A stretch of 64,000 nt of DNA from Streptomyces sp. NBC_00536 (GTDB lineage: Bacteria; Actinomycetota; Actinomycetes; Streptomycetales; Streptomycetaceae). Positions 45,099-53,502 of the stretch are shown here, one piece after another. Position 1 is the stretch's first letter; the number at the start of each line of letters is the position of its first letter. Both the position numbers and the translations under genes were made by a program. The stretch is from assembly GCF_036346295.1 (NCBI RefSeq), contig NZ_CP107819.1:6572001-6636000 (forward strand), in the 5' to 3' direction. The notes under the pieces are model-generated. The model searched no databases. It saw only the letters and a program-made list of their open reading frames with translations, and was not told where the DNA came from.

Positions 45099-46025
45099 AT
45101 GACCACAGTCACCAAGGCACCCGGTGAGGCCGCGGCCGAGCGGACCGACCGCAAGAAGCCCGCCAAAACCGGCGGCCCGGGCCGCTCCGAGGGCGCGGTG
45201 CTCAACGTCTTCTCGCACGGCTTCCTCGCCGTGTGGGCCATATTGATCGTCCTGCCCCTGATCTGGCTGGCGCTCGGTTCCTTCAAGACCGACAGCCAGA
45301 TCGGCGGCTCTGCGCTGAGCTGGCCCTCCAACTGGCACTTCGACGCCTTCTCCCGCGCCTGGGACAAGGGCATCGGCGACTACTTCGGCAACACCGTCAT
45401 CGTGATGGTGTTCTCGGTCCCGCTGACCATGCTGCTGGGCTCGATGGCGGCGTACGTGCTGGCCCGGTACCCGTTCAAGGGCAACCGGACCATCTACTAC
45501 TTCTTCGTCAGCGGGGCGATGTTCCCCGTGTTCCTGGCGCTCGTACCGCTGTTCTTCATGGTCAAGCGGCTCGACATGCTCAACAGCTACCAGGGCCTGA
45601 TCCTGGTGTACGTCGCCTACTCGATGCCCTTCACCGTCTTCTTCATGCACTCGTTCTTCCGCACGCTGCCGACCGCGGTGTACGAGGCGGCGGTGATCGA
45701 CGGGGCGTCCGACACCCGGATCTTCTTCCAGGTGATGCTGCCGATGGCCAAGCCCGGCCTGATCTCCGTCGGGATATTCAATGTCCTGGGCCAGTGGAAC
45801 CAGTACATCCTGCCCGCCGTGCTCATGCAGCCCCAGACCGGATCGGACCCTGAGCGCTACATGCTCACCCAGGGCCTGATCCAGCTCCAGTACCAGATGG
45901 GCTACGAGACGGACCTGCCGGTGCTCTTCGCCGGTGTGACCATCGCGATGATCCCGATGCTGGTGGTCTACCTGTCCTTCCAGCGGCAGATCCAGGCCGG
46001 TCTGACCTCCGCCACCCTCAAGTAG
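45099..46025 (+). CDS. ngcG: carbohydrate ABC transporter permease, NgcG type
   Basis: 308 residues, MalG-like with six helices after a 40-residue charged N-terminal tail. The EAA loop is AVYEAAVIDGASDTRIFFQVMLPM. ATG start 12 nt after ngcF. Its last 8 nt overlap the convergent MgtC-family gene. No ATP-binding gene follows, so the operon needs an ATPase encoded elsewhere. Confidence 0.87.
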   Translation: MTTVTKAPGEAAAERTDRKKPAKTGGPGRSEGAVLNVFSHGFLAVWAILIVLPLIWLALGSFKTDSQIGGSALSWPSNWHFDAFSRAWDKGIGDYFGNTVIVMVFSVPLTMLLGSMAAYVLARYPFKGNRTIYYFFVSGAMFPVFLALVPLFFMVKRLDMLNSYQGLILVYVAYSMPFTVFFMHSFFRTLPTAVYEAAVIDGASDTRIFFQVMLPMAKPGLISVGIFNVLGQWNQYILPAVLMQPQTGSDPERYMLTQGLIQLQYQMGYETDLPVLFAGVTIAMIPMLVVYLSFQRQIQAGLTSATLK

Positions 46026-46743
46026 CGGACGGGTCCGGCACCACCGACCAGCTGACCGCCGAGACCGAGGGGTCCAGCGAGAGGTTGCTGACCGCATCCT
46101 CCAGCGCCTTGCCCCCGGCCCCCTCGGCGGTCAGCAGCGCCGACACCGTCACCAGGCCCTCCTTCGGGCCGTCCTGGCTGCGGATGGAGCGCAGCTGGTA
46201 GCCGGGCCGGCCGAGCGCGTCGACCAGCCGGTGGCGGATGTGGGCCTCCTCCGCCTCCAGGCACACCGCCTCGAAGTGGAAGTCGGTGGCCACCTCGGCG
46301 CCGCCCCGCGGTTCCCGGTCCAGGCGCCGGCCCAGCGGGCGCAGCAGGAGGTTGGCTCCCACCACGCCCGCCGTGCCGAAGGCGGCCAGGACGAACATCC
46401 CGGTGCCGGCCAGGCAGCCCACGGCCGCCGAACACCACAGGGTGGCCGCCGTGTTCAGGCCCCGAACGCTCAGGCCGTCGCGCATGATCACACCGGCGCC
46501 GAGGAAGCCGATCCCGGAGACGATCTGCGCCGCGACCCGCGAGCCGTCGTACTGGACCTCGGACACCTCGCTCATGAATCCGTACTGCGAGAGCAGCACG
46601 AACAGCGCGGCGCCGCCCGCCACCAGGGCGTTCGTCCGCAGACCCGCCATCCGGGCCCGCCACTGCCGTTCCAGGCCGATCGCCGCCCCGAAGCCGAGCG
46701 CGGCGGCCAGGTGCCCGGCCATCTGCCATTCGGTGAGCTGCAT
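46018..46743 (-). CDS. MgtC/SapB family membrane protein
   Basis: 241 residues. The N-terminal part (1-135) has about four to five membrane helices with the family start GFGAAIGLERQWRARMAGLRTNALVAGGAAL and GIGFLGAGVIMRDG. The C-terminal 90 residues are a soluble ACT-like domain. MgtC proteins are tied to magnesium limitation and modulate ATP synthase or transporters rather than carry Mg2+ themselves. The gene lies 28 nt downstream of mgtA on the same strand, so it is probably part of the same operon and leader control. Confidence 0.88.
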   Translation of the reverse strand: MQLTEWQMAGHLAAALGFGAAIGLERQWRARMAGLRTNALVAGGAALFVLLSQYGFMSEVSEVQYDGSRVAAQIVSGIGFLGAGVIMRDGLSVRGLNTAATLWCSAAVGCLAGTGMFVLAAFGTAGVVGANLLLRPLGRRLDREPRGGAEVATDFHFEAVCLEAEEAHIRHRLVDALGRPGYQLRSIRSQDGPKEGLVTVSALLTAEGAGGKALEDAVSNLSLDPSVSAVSWSVVPDPSAT

Positions 46744-46771
46744 CGGCCTTTTCCCCTCTGTGTGCGGCCTG

Positions 46772-49492
46772 CTAGAGCCAGGTGTTGAACTTCTTGATGT
46801 ACACGGTCTTCAACAGCTGCGTGAGCGTGCAGTACGCGAGCAGGACGCCGATCAGCCACGGGAAGTAGCCCGCGGGCAGCGCCACGAAGCCCAGCGACTC
46901 GGCCAGCGGCGAGAAGGGCAGGTACAGCCCGGTCAGCACCGCGAGGACGGTCATCACCATCACCGGCCAGGACGCCCGCGACTGGATGAAGGGGATCTTG
47001 CGGGTACGGATCATGTGGACGATCAGGGTCTGCGAGAGCAGCCCCTCTATGAACCAGCCGGACTGGAAGAGCGCCTGGTTCGCCTCGCTGTTGGCGGCGA
47101 ACACGTTCCACATGATCACGAACATCGCGATGTCGAAGATCGAGCTGATGGGGCCGATGCAGACCATGAACCGGCCGATGCCCTTGGCGTCCCAGTTGCG
47201 GGGCTTGCGCAGGTACTCCTCGTCCATCCGGTCCCACGGGGTGGCCAGCTGGGCGATGTCGTAGACCAGGTTCTGCACCAGCAGCATGATCGCGAGCATC
47301 GGCTGGAACGGGATGAACGCGCTCGCGACCAGCACCGAGAAGACGTTGCCGAAGTTCGAGCTGGCCGTCATCTTGATGTACTTGATCGTGTTGCCGAAGG
47401 TGGTCCGGCCCTGGAGCACGCCCTGTTCCAGGACGGTCAGGTCCTTCTCCAGCAGGATGATGTCCGCCGACTCCTTGGCGATGTCGACGGCGGTGTCGAC
47501 CGAGATGCCGACGTCCGCGTCGCGCAGCGCGGCCGCGTCGTTGATGCCGTCCCCGAGGAAGCCGACCGTGTGGCCGTCGGCCTGCAGGGCCCGCACGATC
47601 CGGGCCTTCTGGACCGGATTGACCTTGGCGAAGACCGTCGTACGGGCGGCCAGAGCGCGCAGTGCCGCGTCGTCCAGGGCGTCGAGCGCGGAGCCCGTCA
47701 CCACCTGGCCGACGTCGATGCCCACGTCGGCGCAGACCCGCGCCGCGACCAGCTCGTTGTCACCGGTGATCACCTTGACCGTGATGCCCTTGTCGGCCAG
47801 GCCCTGCAGGGCCCGGGCCGCGTCGGCCTTCGGCGGGTCGAGGAAGGCGAGGAAGCCGACCAGGGTCAGCTGGTCCTCGTCGGCGACGGTGTAGGTGTCG
47901 CGGGGGGTGGCGACCGACCGGGTGGCGACGGCCAGCACGCGCAGGCCCTCGCGGTTGTTCTCCTCGGCGATCCGGGTCACGTGCCAGCGCAGCTGCTCGG
48001 TCAGTTCGACCTTCTGCCCGCGGTCCGTCATGTGGGTGCACAGGTCGAGGACCTCCTCCACCGCACCCTTGGTGATCATGATGTGCTCGGACCGGCCGAC
48101 CCCGCCGGCCAGGGTGTTGCGGTTGAGGACCACGGACATCCGGCGCCGGGCGAAGTCGAAGGGGATCTCGTCGACCATCGAGAACCGAGCGTCGACGACA
48201 ACCTCCTCGGCCTCGTTGACGCGGTCGATGACCGCCTGGTCCATCAGGTTCTTCAGGCCCGTCTGGAAGTGCGAGTTGAGGTAGCCGTACTCCAGCACCT
48301 CGTCGTCCGGGGCGCCGTGCACATCGAGGTAGCGGTCCAGGACGATCCGGTCCTCGGTGAGGGTGCCGGTCTTGTCCGTGCACAGCACGTCCATCGCGCC
48401 CAGGTTCTGGATCGCGTTGAGCCGCTTGACGACGACCTTGCGCTTGGCCATGGCGACCGCGCCGCGCGCCAGGTTGGCGGAGACGACCATGGGCAGCATC
48501 TCGGGCGTCAGGCCCACCGCCACGGCGATGCCGAGCAGGAACGCCGCGTTCCAGTCGCCCTTGGTGAAGCCGTTGATCATGAAGACGACCGGGACCATCA
48601 CCAGCATGAAGCGGATCAGCAGGAAGCTGACCTTGCGCACCCCGGTGTCGAAGTTGGTCTGCGGGCGCTCGCCGACCAGCGAGCCCGCCATCGAGCCGAA
48701 GTAGGTGTCGGAGCCGGTGGCGACGACCACCGCGGTGGCGGTGCCCGAGGTGACGGACGTACCCATCAGGCAGAGGTTGTCGGCCTCCACCGGGTCGGTG
48801 GTCTCGAACTGGCCGAGGTCCTCGGCCCGGGTGTCGGCCTTGGCGACCGGCAACGACTCGCCGGACAGCGCGGCCTGGCTGACCATCAGGTCCTTGGAGG
48901 TGACCAGCCGCAGGTCGGCGGGGATCAGGTCGCCGGCGGCCAGCTTCACGATGTCACCGCGGACCACCCGGTCCATCGGGACCTCGAAGGTGGTCGGGCC
49001 GGAGCCGCTGCCGGCCCGGCGCTGCACCGCGCAGGTGGTGGTGACGAGCTTGTTCAGCGCGTCGGCGGCCCGGCCCGAGCGGAACTCCTGCCAGAAGCGC
49101 AGCAGGCCGCTGATCCCGACCATCACCGAGAGGATGACGACGCCCGGGTCGGCGGGGTCCTGCCAGTACATGACGGCGGCCAGGAAGACGAGGACCGCGA
49201 TGAAGGGGTTCGCGAAGGCCTTCGCGAGCTGGATCCACCAGCGGGGGGCGCGCTCGTGGGCGACGACGTTCGCGCCGTCCCGCTCCAGGCGCAGCGCGGC
49301 CTCGGCGTGGGTGAGGCCGTGGCGGCCGGCGGTCAGGTCCTGCAGGACCTGCGGGCCGGGCCGGGCGCTGAGCGTGGCGAGCCGCTCGCCGACGGCGCGG
49401 GTACGGGCCTCCAGCTCGGCGGCCTTGCGCTCGCGGCGGGCCCGGCCCGGCGGTGCGAGCTTCGTGGGGGTGCGAGGGGTGAGCATGGTCAT
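46772..49492 (-). CDS. mgtA: magnesium-translocating P-type ATPase (MgtA type)
   Basis: 906 residues, P3B-type ATPase importing Mg2+ across the membrane. The phosphorylation site D373 is in CTDKTGTLTED. The hinge is GDGINDAAALRDADVGISVD, and TGES-type actuator motif is ALSGESLPV. About ten membrane helices. The ATG at 49492 has an excellent GGAGGGAGG site 8 nt upstream; a frame extending to 49543 is not supported. A structured leader with a small peptide and a terminator-like hairpin lies further upstream, suggesting attenuation by Mg2+ or by translation of the peptide. Followed by mgtC. Confidence 0.94.
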   Translation of the reverse strand: MTMLTPRTPTKLAPPGRARRERKAAELEARTRAVGERLATLSARPGPQVLQDLTAGRHGLTHAEAALRLERDGANVVAHERAPRWWIQLAKAFANPFIAVLVFLAAVMYWQDPADPGVVILSVMVGISGLLRFWQEFRSGRAADALNKLVTTTCAVQRRAGSGSGPTTFEVPMDRVVRGDIVKLAAGDLIPADLRLVTSKDLMVSQAALSGESLPVAKADTRAEDLGQFETTDPVEADNLCLMGTSVTSGTATAVVVATGSDTYFGSMAGSLVGERPQTNFDTGVRKVSFLLIRFMLVMVPVVFMINGFTKGDWNAAFLLGIAVAVGLTPEMLPMVVSANLARGAVAMAKRKVVVKRLNAIQNLGAMDVLCTDKTGTLTEDRIVLDRYLDVHGAPDDEVLEYGYLNSHFQTGLKNLMDQAVIDRVNEAEEVVVDARFSMVDEIPFDFARRRMSVVLNRNTLAGGVGRSEHIMITKGAVEEVLDLCTHMTDRGQKVELTEQLRWHVTRIAEENNREGLRVLAVATRSVATPRDTYTVADEDQLTLVGFLAFLDPPKADAARALQGLADKGITVKVITGDNELVAARVCADVGIDVGQVVTGSALDALDDAALRALAARTTVFAKVNPVQKARIVRALQADGHTVGFLGDGINDAAALRDADVGISVDTAVDIAKESADIILLEKDLTVLEQGVLQGRTTFGNTIKYIKMTASSNFGNVFSVLVASAFIPFQPMLAIMLLVQNLVYDIAQLATPWDRMDEEYLRKPRNWDAKGIGRFMVCIGPISSIFDIAMFVIMWNVFAANSEANQALFQSGWFIEGLLSQTLIVHMIRTRKIPFIQSRASWPVMVMTVLAVLTGLYLPFSPLAESLGFVALPAGYFPWLIGVLLAYCTLTQLLKTVYIKKFNTWL

Positions 49493-49719
49493 GACGAATA
49501 CCTCCCTCCACGGCGCCCGGACGGCATGGAGCCGTGCGGTCACGTGGAGTGATCATGGGTCGGCGCGGGGCGGCACGGAGCCGGGAAGAGCGCCGACGGG
49601 CATGGCGGGGTTCTCTCCGGACAAAGTCCGGGGGGCGCACGCCGGGCACGGGGCCGGGGCGTACGGAGGGCATGAGGAAGTGCACGGACATCCGCGGACA
49701 CACCGCGGCCGTGCGCACT

Positions 49720-49751
49720 CAAGGAAGAAGAGTCAGCCGATCAGCGGCTGA
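49720..49751 (-). terminator. attenuator-like hairpin after the mgtA leader peptide
   Basis: TCAGCCG-CTGAT-CGGCTGA (49751-49733 on the minus strand) followed by CTCTTCTTCCTT, a pyrimidine/U-rich tail. It begins at the first base after the leader-peptide stop and lies about 240 nt before mgtA. Confidence 0.5.
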
Positions 49752-49793
49752 TTAACCAACGAGAGCGCGGCAAGGACTTCGATCGGGACTCAT
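49752..49793 (-). CDS. 13-residue leader peptide of mgtA
   Basis: Reads MSPDRSPCRALVG and stops with TAA. AGGAGG (49807-49802) lies 8 nt before the ATG, an ideal ribosome site, while the upstream in-frame ATG at 49823 has none. The stop codon is directly followed by a terminator-like hairpin. Two proline codons and an acidic start recall the logic of the enterobacterial mgtL leader (Mg2+ and proline sensing), though the sequences are not related by eye. Confidence 0.5.
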   Translation of the reverse strand: MSPDRSPCRALVG

Positions 49794-50076
49794 CCCGAAC
49801 ACCTCCTCGCATAGCGCTGACATCGACAGGGCGCCCGGTCCGGCCGGAAAGGCCGCAGAGGATCGGCGCCTCAGCGACCGTAACACGGGCCGGGGGGATG
49901 TTTCTCTCGTACTTATGACCGATAGTGGCCGATTCGTGCTGCGTCGGCCTCTTGACGTCTGGATGTCCAAAGGCTCGACTTAGAGTTCACAAGTTGGAGA
50001 GACGCCGGGGTCTCGTGACCCGACCCCGGCCGGGGGGCGACGGCAGGCCGTCGCTAATGGCAGGAGTGGATGAGTC

Positions 50077-51279
50077 GTGAAGACTCCGGGATCGCAGTCG
50101 TCTCTGCACCGCGCGAACCTCGAACGGGTCGTGCGCGCGGTCCGGCTCGCCGGCTCGCTGACCCAGGCGGAGATCGCCCGTACCACCGGACTGTCGGCGG
50201 CCACGGTCTCCAACATCGTCCGTGAGCTGAAGGACGGCGGGACCGTCGAGGTCACCCCGACCTCGGCCGGTGGCCGCCGGGCCCGCAGCGTCTCGCTCAG
50301 CGGGGACGCGGGCATCGTCATCGGCGTCGACTTCGGCCATACGCACCTGCGCGTGGCGGTCGGCAACCTCGCCCACCAGGTGCTGGCCGAGGAGGCCGAG
50401 CCGCTGGACGTCGACGCCTCCTGGGTGGACGGCTTCGACCGGGCCGAGGCCCTGGTCAGCAGCCTGATCGAGAGCATCGAGGTGAGCCGGGACAAGGTCA
50501 TCGGCGTCGGTCTCGGCGTCCCCGGCCCGATCGACGGGGAGTCCGGGAACCTCGGGTCCACCTCGATCCTGCCGGGCTGGGCCGGGATCAATCCGCGCCG
50601 GGAGCTGTCGCAGCGGCTCGGCGTGCCGGTGTACGTCGACAACGACGCGAACCTCGGCGCCCTGGGCGAGCTGGTGTGGGGCAGCGGCCGCGGGGTCAAG
50701 GACCTGGCGTACATCAAGGTCGCCAGCGGCGTCGGCGCCGGTCTGGTGATCAACGGGCAGATCTACCGGGGCCCGGGGGGCACCGCGGGCGAGATCGGGC
50801 ACATCACGCTGGACGAGTCGGGTCCGGTCTGCCGCTGCGGGAACCGGGGCTGCCTGGAGACCTTCGCGGCGGCCCGCTACGTCCTGCCGCTGCTGCAGGG
50901 CAGCCACGGCCCCGAACTCACCATGGAGCGCGTGGTCGAGCTGGCCCGGGGCGGCGATCCGGGCTGCCGCCGCGTGATCACCGACGTGGGCCGGCACGTG
51001 GGCAGCGCGGTGGCCAGCCTCTGCAACCTCTTGAACCCGAGCCGGGTGGTGCTGGGCGGTTCGCTGGCGGACGCCGGAGAGCTGGTCCTGGCTCCCATAC
51101 GCGAGTCCGTGGGGCGCTATGCGATACCGAGTGCGGCGCGTCAGTTGTCGGTCCTCACCGGGTCGTTGGGCGGGCGGGCCGAGGTACTGGGCGCGCTGGC
51201 GCTCGTACTGAGCGAGATGGGCGATTCGACCCTGCTTGGCGGGTTTCAGGAACCCGTGCTGCTGCATTCAGTTAGATAA
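50077..51279 (+). CDS. rok7B7: ROK family transcriptional regulator (Rok7B7/XylR type)
   Basis: 400 residues. An N-terminal winged HTH (about 12-65: LTQAEIARTTGLSAATVSNIVRELKDGG) is followed by a ROK kinase-like sugar domain with VIGVDFGHTHLRVAV, GVGLGVPGPID and DNDANLGALGE. The zinc site is complete: H242, C252, C254, C259 in GHITLDESGPVCRCGNRGC. GTG start with AGGAG upstream. It directly precedes xylFGH. I recall the S. coelicolor orthologue in the same place as Rok7B7, linked to xylose transport and antibiotic control. Confidence 0.88.
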   Translation: MKTPGSQSSLHRANLERVVRAVRLAGSLTQAEIARTTGLSAATVSNIVRELKDGGTVEVTPTSAGGRRARSVSLSGDAGIVIGVDFGHTHLRVAVGNLAHQVLAEEAEPLDVDASWVDGFDRAEALVSSLIESIEVSRDKVIGVGLGVPGPIDGESGNLGSTSILPGWAGINPRRELSQRLGVPVYVDNDANLGALGELVWGSGRGVKDLAYIKVASGVGAGLVINGQIYRGPGGTAGEIGHITLDESGPVCRCGNRGCLETFAAARYVLPLLQGSHGPELTMERVVELARGGDPGCRRVITDVGRHVGSAVASLCNLLNPSRVVLGGSLADAGELVLAPIRESVGRYAIPSAARQLSVLTGSLGGRAEVLGALALVLSEMGDSTLLGGFQEPVLLHSVR

Positions 51280-51359
51280 CGGATGGCACCGTTGTCATCT
51301 CGTTAAGGATTCACTCCTTGACGGCAATCTTGCGGCCGGGGTTGACTCACACCCACCTC

Positions 51360-51377
51360 GGCCGCAACGTTGCGGCC
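51360..51377. promoter_or_regulatory. perfect 18-bp palindrome upstream of xylF, candidate ROK operator
   Basis: GGCCGCAACGTTGCGGCC, perfectly symmetric, 20 nt before the xylF start, with a further TTGCGGCC half-site at 51330-51337 (40 bp apart, about four helical turns). A TTGACT -35 element (51342-51347) lies between, so a bound regulator would block the promoter. Confidence 0.6.
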
Positions 51378-51397
51378 TCGTCAGGGAGGTTCAAGTA

Positions 51398-52507
51398 ATG
51401 AACACGCGTATGCGCAGAACCGCCGTAGCCGTCGCCGCCGGCGCCATGGCCGTCTCGCTCGCCGCTTGCGGCAGTGCGAAGGAGTCCGGCACCAAGTCGG
51501 ACACCAACACGGTCAAGGGCAACGCGATCAAGGTCGGCCTGCTCCTGCCGGAGAACCAGACCGCGCGCTACGAGAAGTTCGACAAGCCGCTCATCGAGAA
51601 GCAGGTCGCCGACCTGACCGGTGGCAAGGGCGAAGTGGTCTACGCCAACGCGAAGCAGGACGCGACCACGCAGAACTCGCAGGTCGACACGATGATCACC
51701 AACAAGGTGAACGTCCTGATCGTCGACGCCGTGGACTCCAAGGCCATCGCGGGCGCCGTCAAGCGGGCCAAGGACGCGGGCATCCCCGTCGTCGCCTACG
51801 ACCGCCTCGCCGAGGGCCCGATCGACGCCTACACCTCCTTCGACAACGAAGAGGTCGGCAAGGTCCAGGGCAAGGCGCTCCTGGAGGCGCTGGGCGACAA
51901 GGCCAAGGACGGCCAGATCGTCATGATGAACGGGTCCGTCACCGACCCGAACGCCAAGCTGTTCAAGCAGGGCGCGCACTCCGTCCTCGACGGCAAGGTG
52001 AACATCGCCAAGGAGTACGACACCGTCGAGTGGAAGCCGGAGAACGCCAACACCAACATGGCGGCCGCGCTCTCCGCGGTCGGCAAGGACAAGATCGTCG
52101 GCGTCTACTCGGCCAACGACGGCATGGCCGGCGGCATCATCACCGCCCTCAAGGCGGCCGGTCTGACGACCCTGCCCCCGGTCACCGGTCAGGACGCCGA
52201 ACTCGCCGGTGTGCAGCGGATCGTGGCGGGCGAGCAGTTCATGAGCGTCTACAAGCCGTACGCCCCCGAAGCCGAGGCCGCCGCGAAGATGGCCGTCGCC
52301 CTCGCCAAGAAGGAGCGGATCGAGGTCGTCACGACGTCCAAGGTCGACAGCCCCACCACCAAGGGCATCCCGTCCGTGCTGATCCCGGTCGTCTCGCTGA
52401 CCAAGGCGAACATCAAGGACACCGTCATCCGGGACAACGTCTACTCGGCCGACGAGATCTGCACCGACAAGTACACGGCCGCCTGCGCCACCCTCGGCCT
52501 GAAGTAA
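51398..52507 (+). CDS. xylF: sugar ABC transporter substrate-binding lipoprotein (XylF type)
   Basis: 369 residues. The lipoprotein signal has acylated C24 (SLAACG). The mature protein is a type I periplasmic-binding fold of the xylose/ribose group (KVGLLLPENQTARYEKFDKPLI, VNVLIVDAVDSKAIAG, GQDAELAGVQRIVAGEQ). The ATG at 51398 follows GGGAGG at 8 nt. It binds xylose or a related pentose outside the membrane. Followed by a strong hairpin before the ATPase gene. Confidence 0.9.
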   Translation: MNTRMRRTAVAVAAGAMAVSLAACGSAKESGTKSDTNTVKGNAIKVGLLLPENQTARYEKFDKPLIEKQVADLTGGKGEVVYANAKQDATTQNSQVDTMITNKVNVLIVDAVDSKAIAGAVKRAKDAGIPVVAYDRLAEGPIDAYTSFDNEEVGKVQGKALLEALGDKAKDGQIVMMNGSVTDPNAKLFKQGAHSVLDGKVNIAKEYDTVEWKPENANTNMAAALSAVGKDKIVGVYSANDGMAGGIITALKAAGLTTLPPVTGQDAELAGVQRIVAGEQFMSVYKPYAPEAEAAAKMAVALAKKERIEVVTTSKVDSPTTKGIPSVLIPVVSLTKANIKDTVIRDNVYSADEICTDKYTAACATLGLK

Positions 52508-52603
52508 GGCCGCGCCGCGCCCGGCGGGCCGATCGCCCGCCGCGCCGGCCCCCACACCTGTCCGGTGCCCCGCCTCCATCCCGCCATCGGCGGGGCGCCG
52601 GAC

Positions 52604-52642
52604 AGAAAACGCCCCTCGCGAAGCCGTGAGGAAACGTTTTCT
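52604..52642 (+). other. stem-loop between xylF and xylG
   Basis: AGAAAACG (52604-52611) pairs with CGTTTTCT (52635-52642), and inside it CCTCGCG pairs with CGTGAGG around loop AAGC. Typical of the gap after binding-protein genes, where it stabilises the upstream message or partly terminates. The 3' arm GAAACGTTTTC also resembles a LacI-type operator. Confidence 0.6.
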
Positions 52643-52722
52643 CTACCCTTGTAAATACCCCCTGTGGTCCTGCTCTTTTGCACGACATCCCCGCCGGTCA
52701 GGCGGCGAAGGAGATGGTTCAT

Positions 52723-53502
52723 GTGTCCGCTGCGCCCGTGCTGGCGTTGCGAGGGGTCTCGAAGAGGTTCGGCGCCGTCCAGGCCCTGACCGACGTAGAA
52801 CTCGAGATCCACTCAGGCGAGGTGGTCGCCCTGGTCGGCGACAACGGCGCCGGTAAGTCCACGCTGGTCAAGACGATCGCCGGCGTACACCCCATCGATG
52901 ACGGAGTCATCGAGTGGGAGGGGCGCCCGGTGTCGATCACCAAGCCCCACGACGCCCAGAACCTGGGCATCGCGACGGTCTACCAGGACCTCGCTCTCTG
53001 CGACAACATCGATGTCGTCGGCAACCTCTTCCTGGGCCGCGAGCTCAAGCGGCGCGGTGTCCTCGACGAGGTGGAGATGGAGCGGCGCGCCCGCGAGCTG
53101 CTCACCACCCTGTCCATCCGGATCCCCAGCGTCCGCATCCCGATCGCCTCGCTCTCCGGCGGTCAGCGCCAGACCGTGGCGATCGCCCGCTCCATGCTGG
53201 GCGAGCCCCAGCTCGTCATCCTCGACGAGCCCACCGCCGCCCTCGGCGTCGAGCAGACCGCACAGGTGCTCGACCTCGTGGAGCGGCTGCGCGAGCGCGG
53301 CCACGCCGTCATCCTCATCAGCCACAACATGGCCGATGTGAAGGCGGTGGCCGACAAGGTGGCGGTACTGCGCCTCGGCCGCAACAACGGCGTCTTCTCC
53401 GTGAAGGACACGTCGCAGGAAGAGATCATCTCCGCCATCACCGGTGCCACGGACAACGCCGTGACCCGCCGGGCGGCCCGCACCGGGGAGGCCCGCAAGT
53501 GA
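52723..53502 (+). CDS. xylG: sugar ABC transporter ATP-binding protein (XylG type)
   Basis: 259 residues with a single ABC domain, about half the length of Gram-negative XylG/RbsA, as usual for this actinomycete branch. Walker A is GDNGAGKST, the signature SGGQRQTVAIARSM and Walker B LVILDEPTAALG. The GTG at 52723 is preferred to ATG 52714 because AAGGAG ends directly before the ATG but 9 nt before the GTG. 4-nt overlap with xylH. Confidence 0.9.
   Translation: MSAAPVLALRGVSKRFGAVQALTDVELEIHSGEVVALVGDNGAGKSTLVKTIAGVHPIDDGVIEWEGRPVSITKPHDAQNLGIATVYQDLALCDNIDVVGNLFLGRELKRRGVLDEVEMERRARELLTTLSIRIPSVRIPIASLSGGQRQTVAIARSMLGEPQLVILDEPTAALGVEQTAQVLDLVERLRERGHAVILISHNMADVKAVADKVAVLRLGRNNGVFSVKDTSQEEIISAITGATDNAVTRRAARTGEARK

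Larger units (their letters stand above)
49493..50076 (-). other. 584-bp region between mgtA and the ROK gene: structured mgtA leader and divergent promoters
   Basis: On the minus strand, in order toward mgtA: a helix with GGCGCC arms (49870-49865 and 49835-49830) enclosing CGGCC/GGCCG; an AGGAGG ribosome site; a hairpin TCGGGA-TGAG-TCCCGA (49798-49783) that contains the leader-peptide start; the 13-codon leader peptide; a hairpin with U-rich tail; then about 240 nt without further signals until the mgtA ribosome site. The ROK promoter should lie in the part near 49900-50070; I cannot place it firmly. Confidence 0.55.

Noticed and set aside
49493..49920. M-box (ykoK) Mg2+ riboswitch upstream of mgtA
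   Set aside because: I looked for the conserved GTTAGGTGAGGC start and the loop-receptor segments. Only a loose TGAGGCGCC piece is present, so the leader-peptide interpretation fits better; a covariance-model search would settle it.
49752..49970. 72-residue frame containing the mgtA leader peptide
   Set aside because: The longer frame has no ribosome site and covers the structured leader. Only the last 13 codons follow a good site.
49970..50010. Operator-like ACTT...AAGT symmetry upstream of the ROK gene
   Set aside because: Arms are only four bases and such symmetry is expected by chance; not reported as a site.
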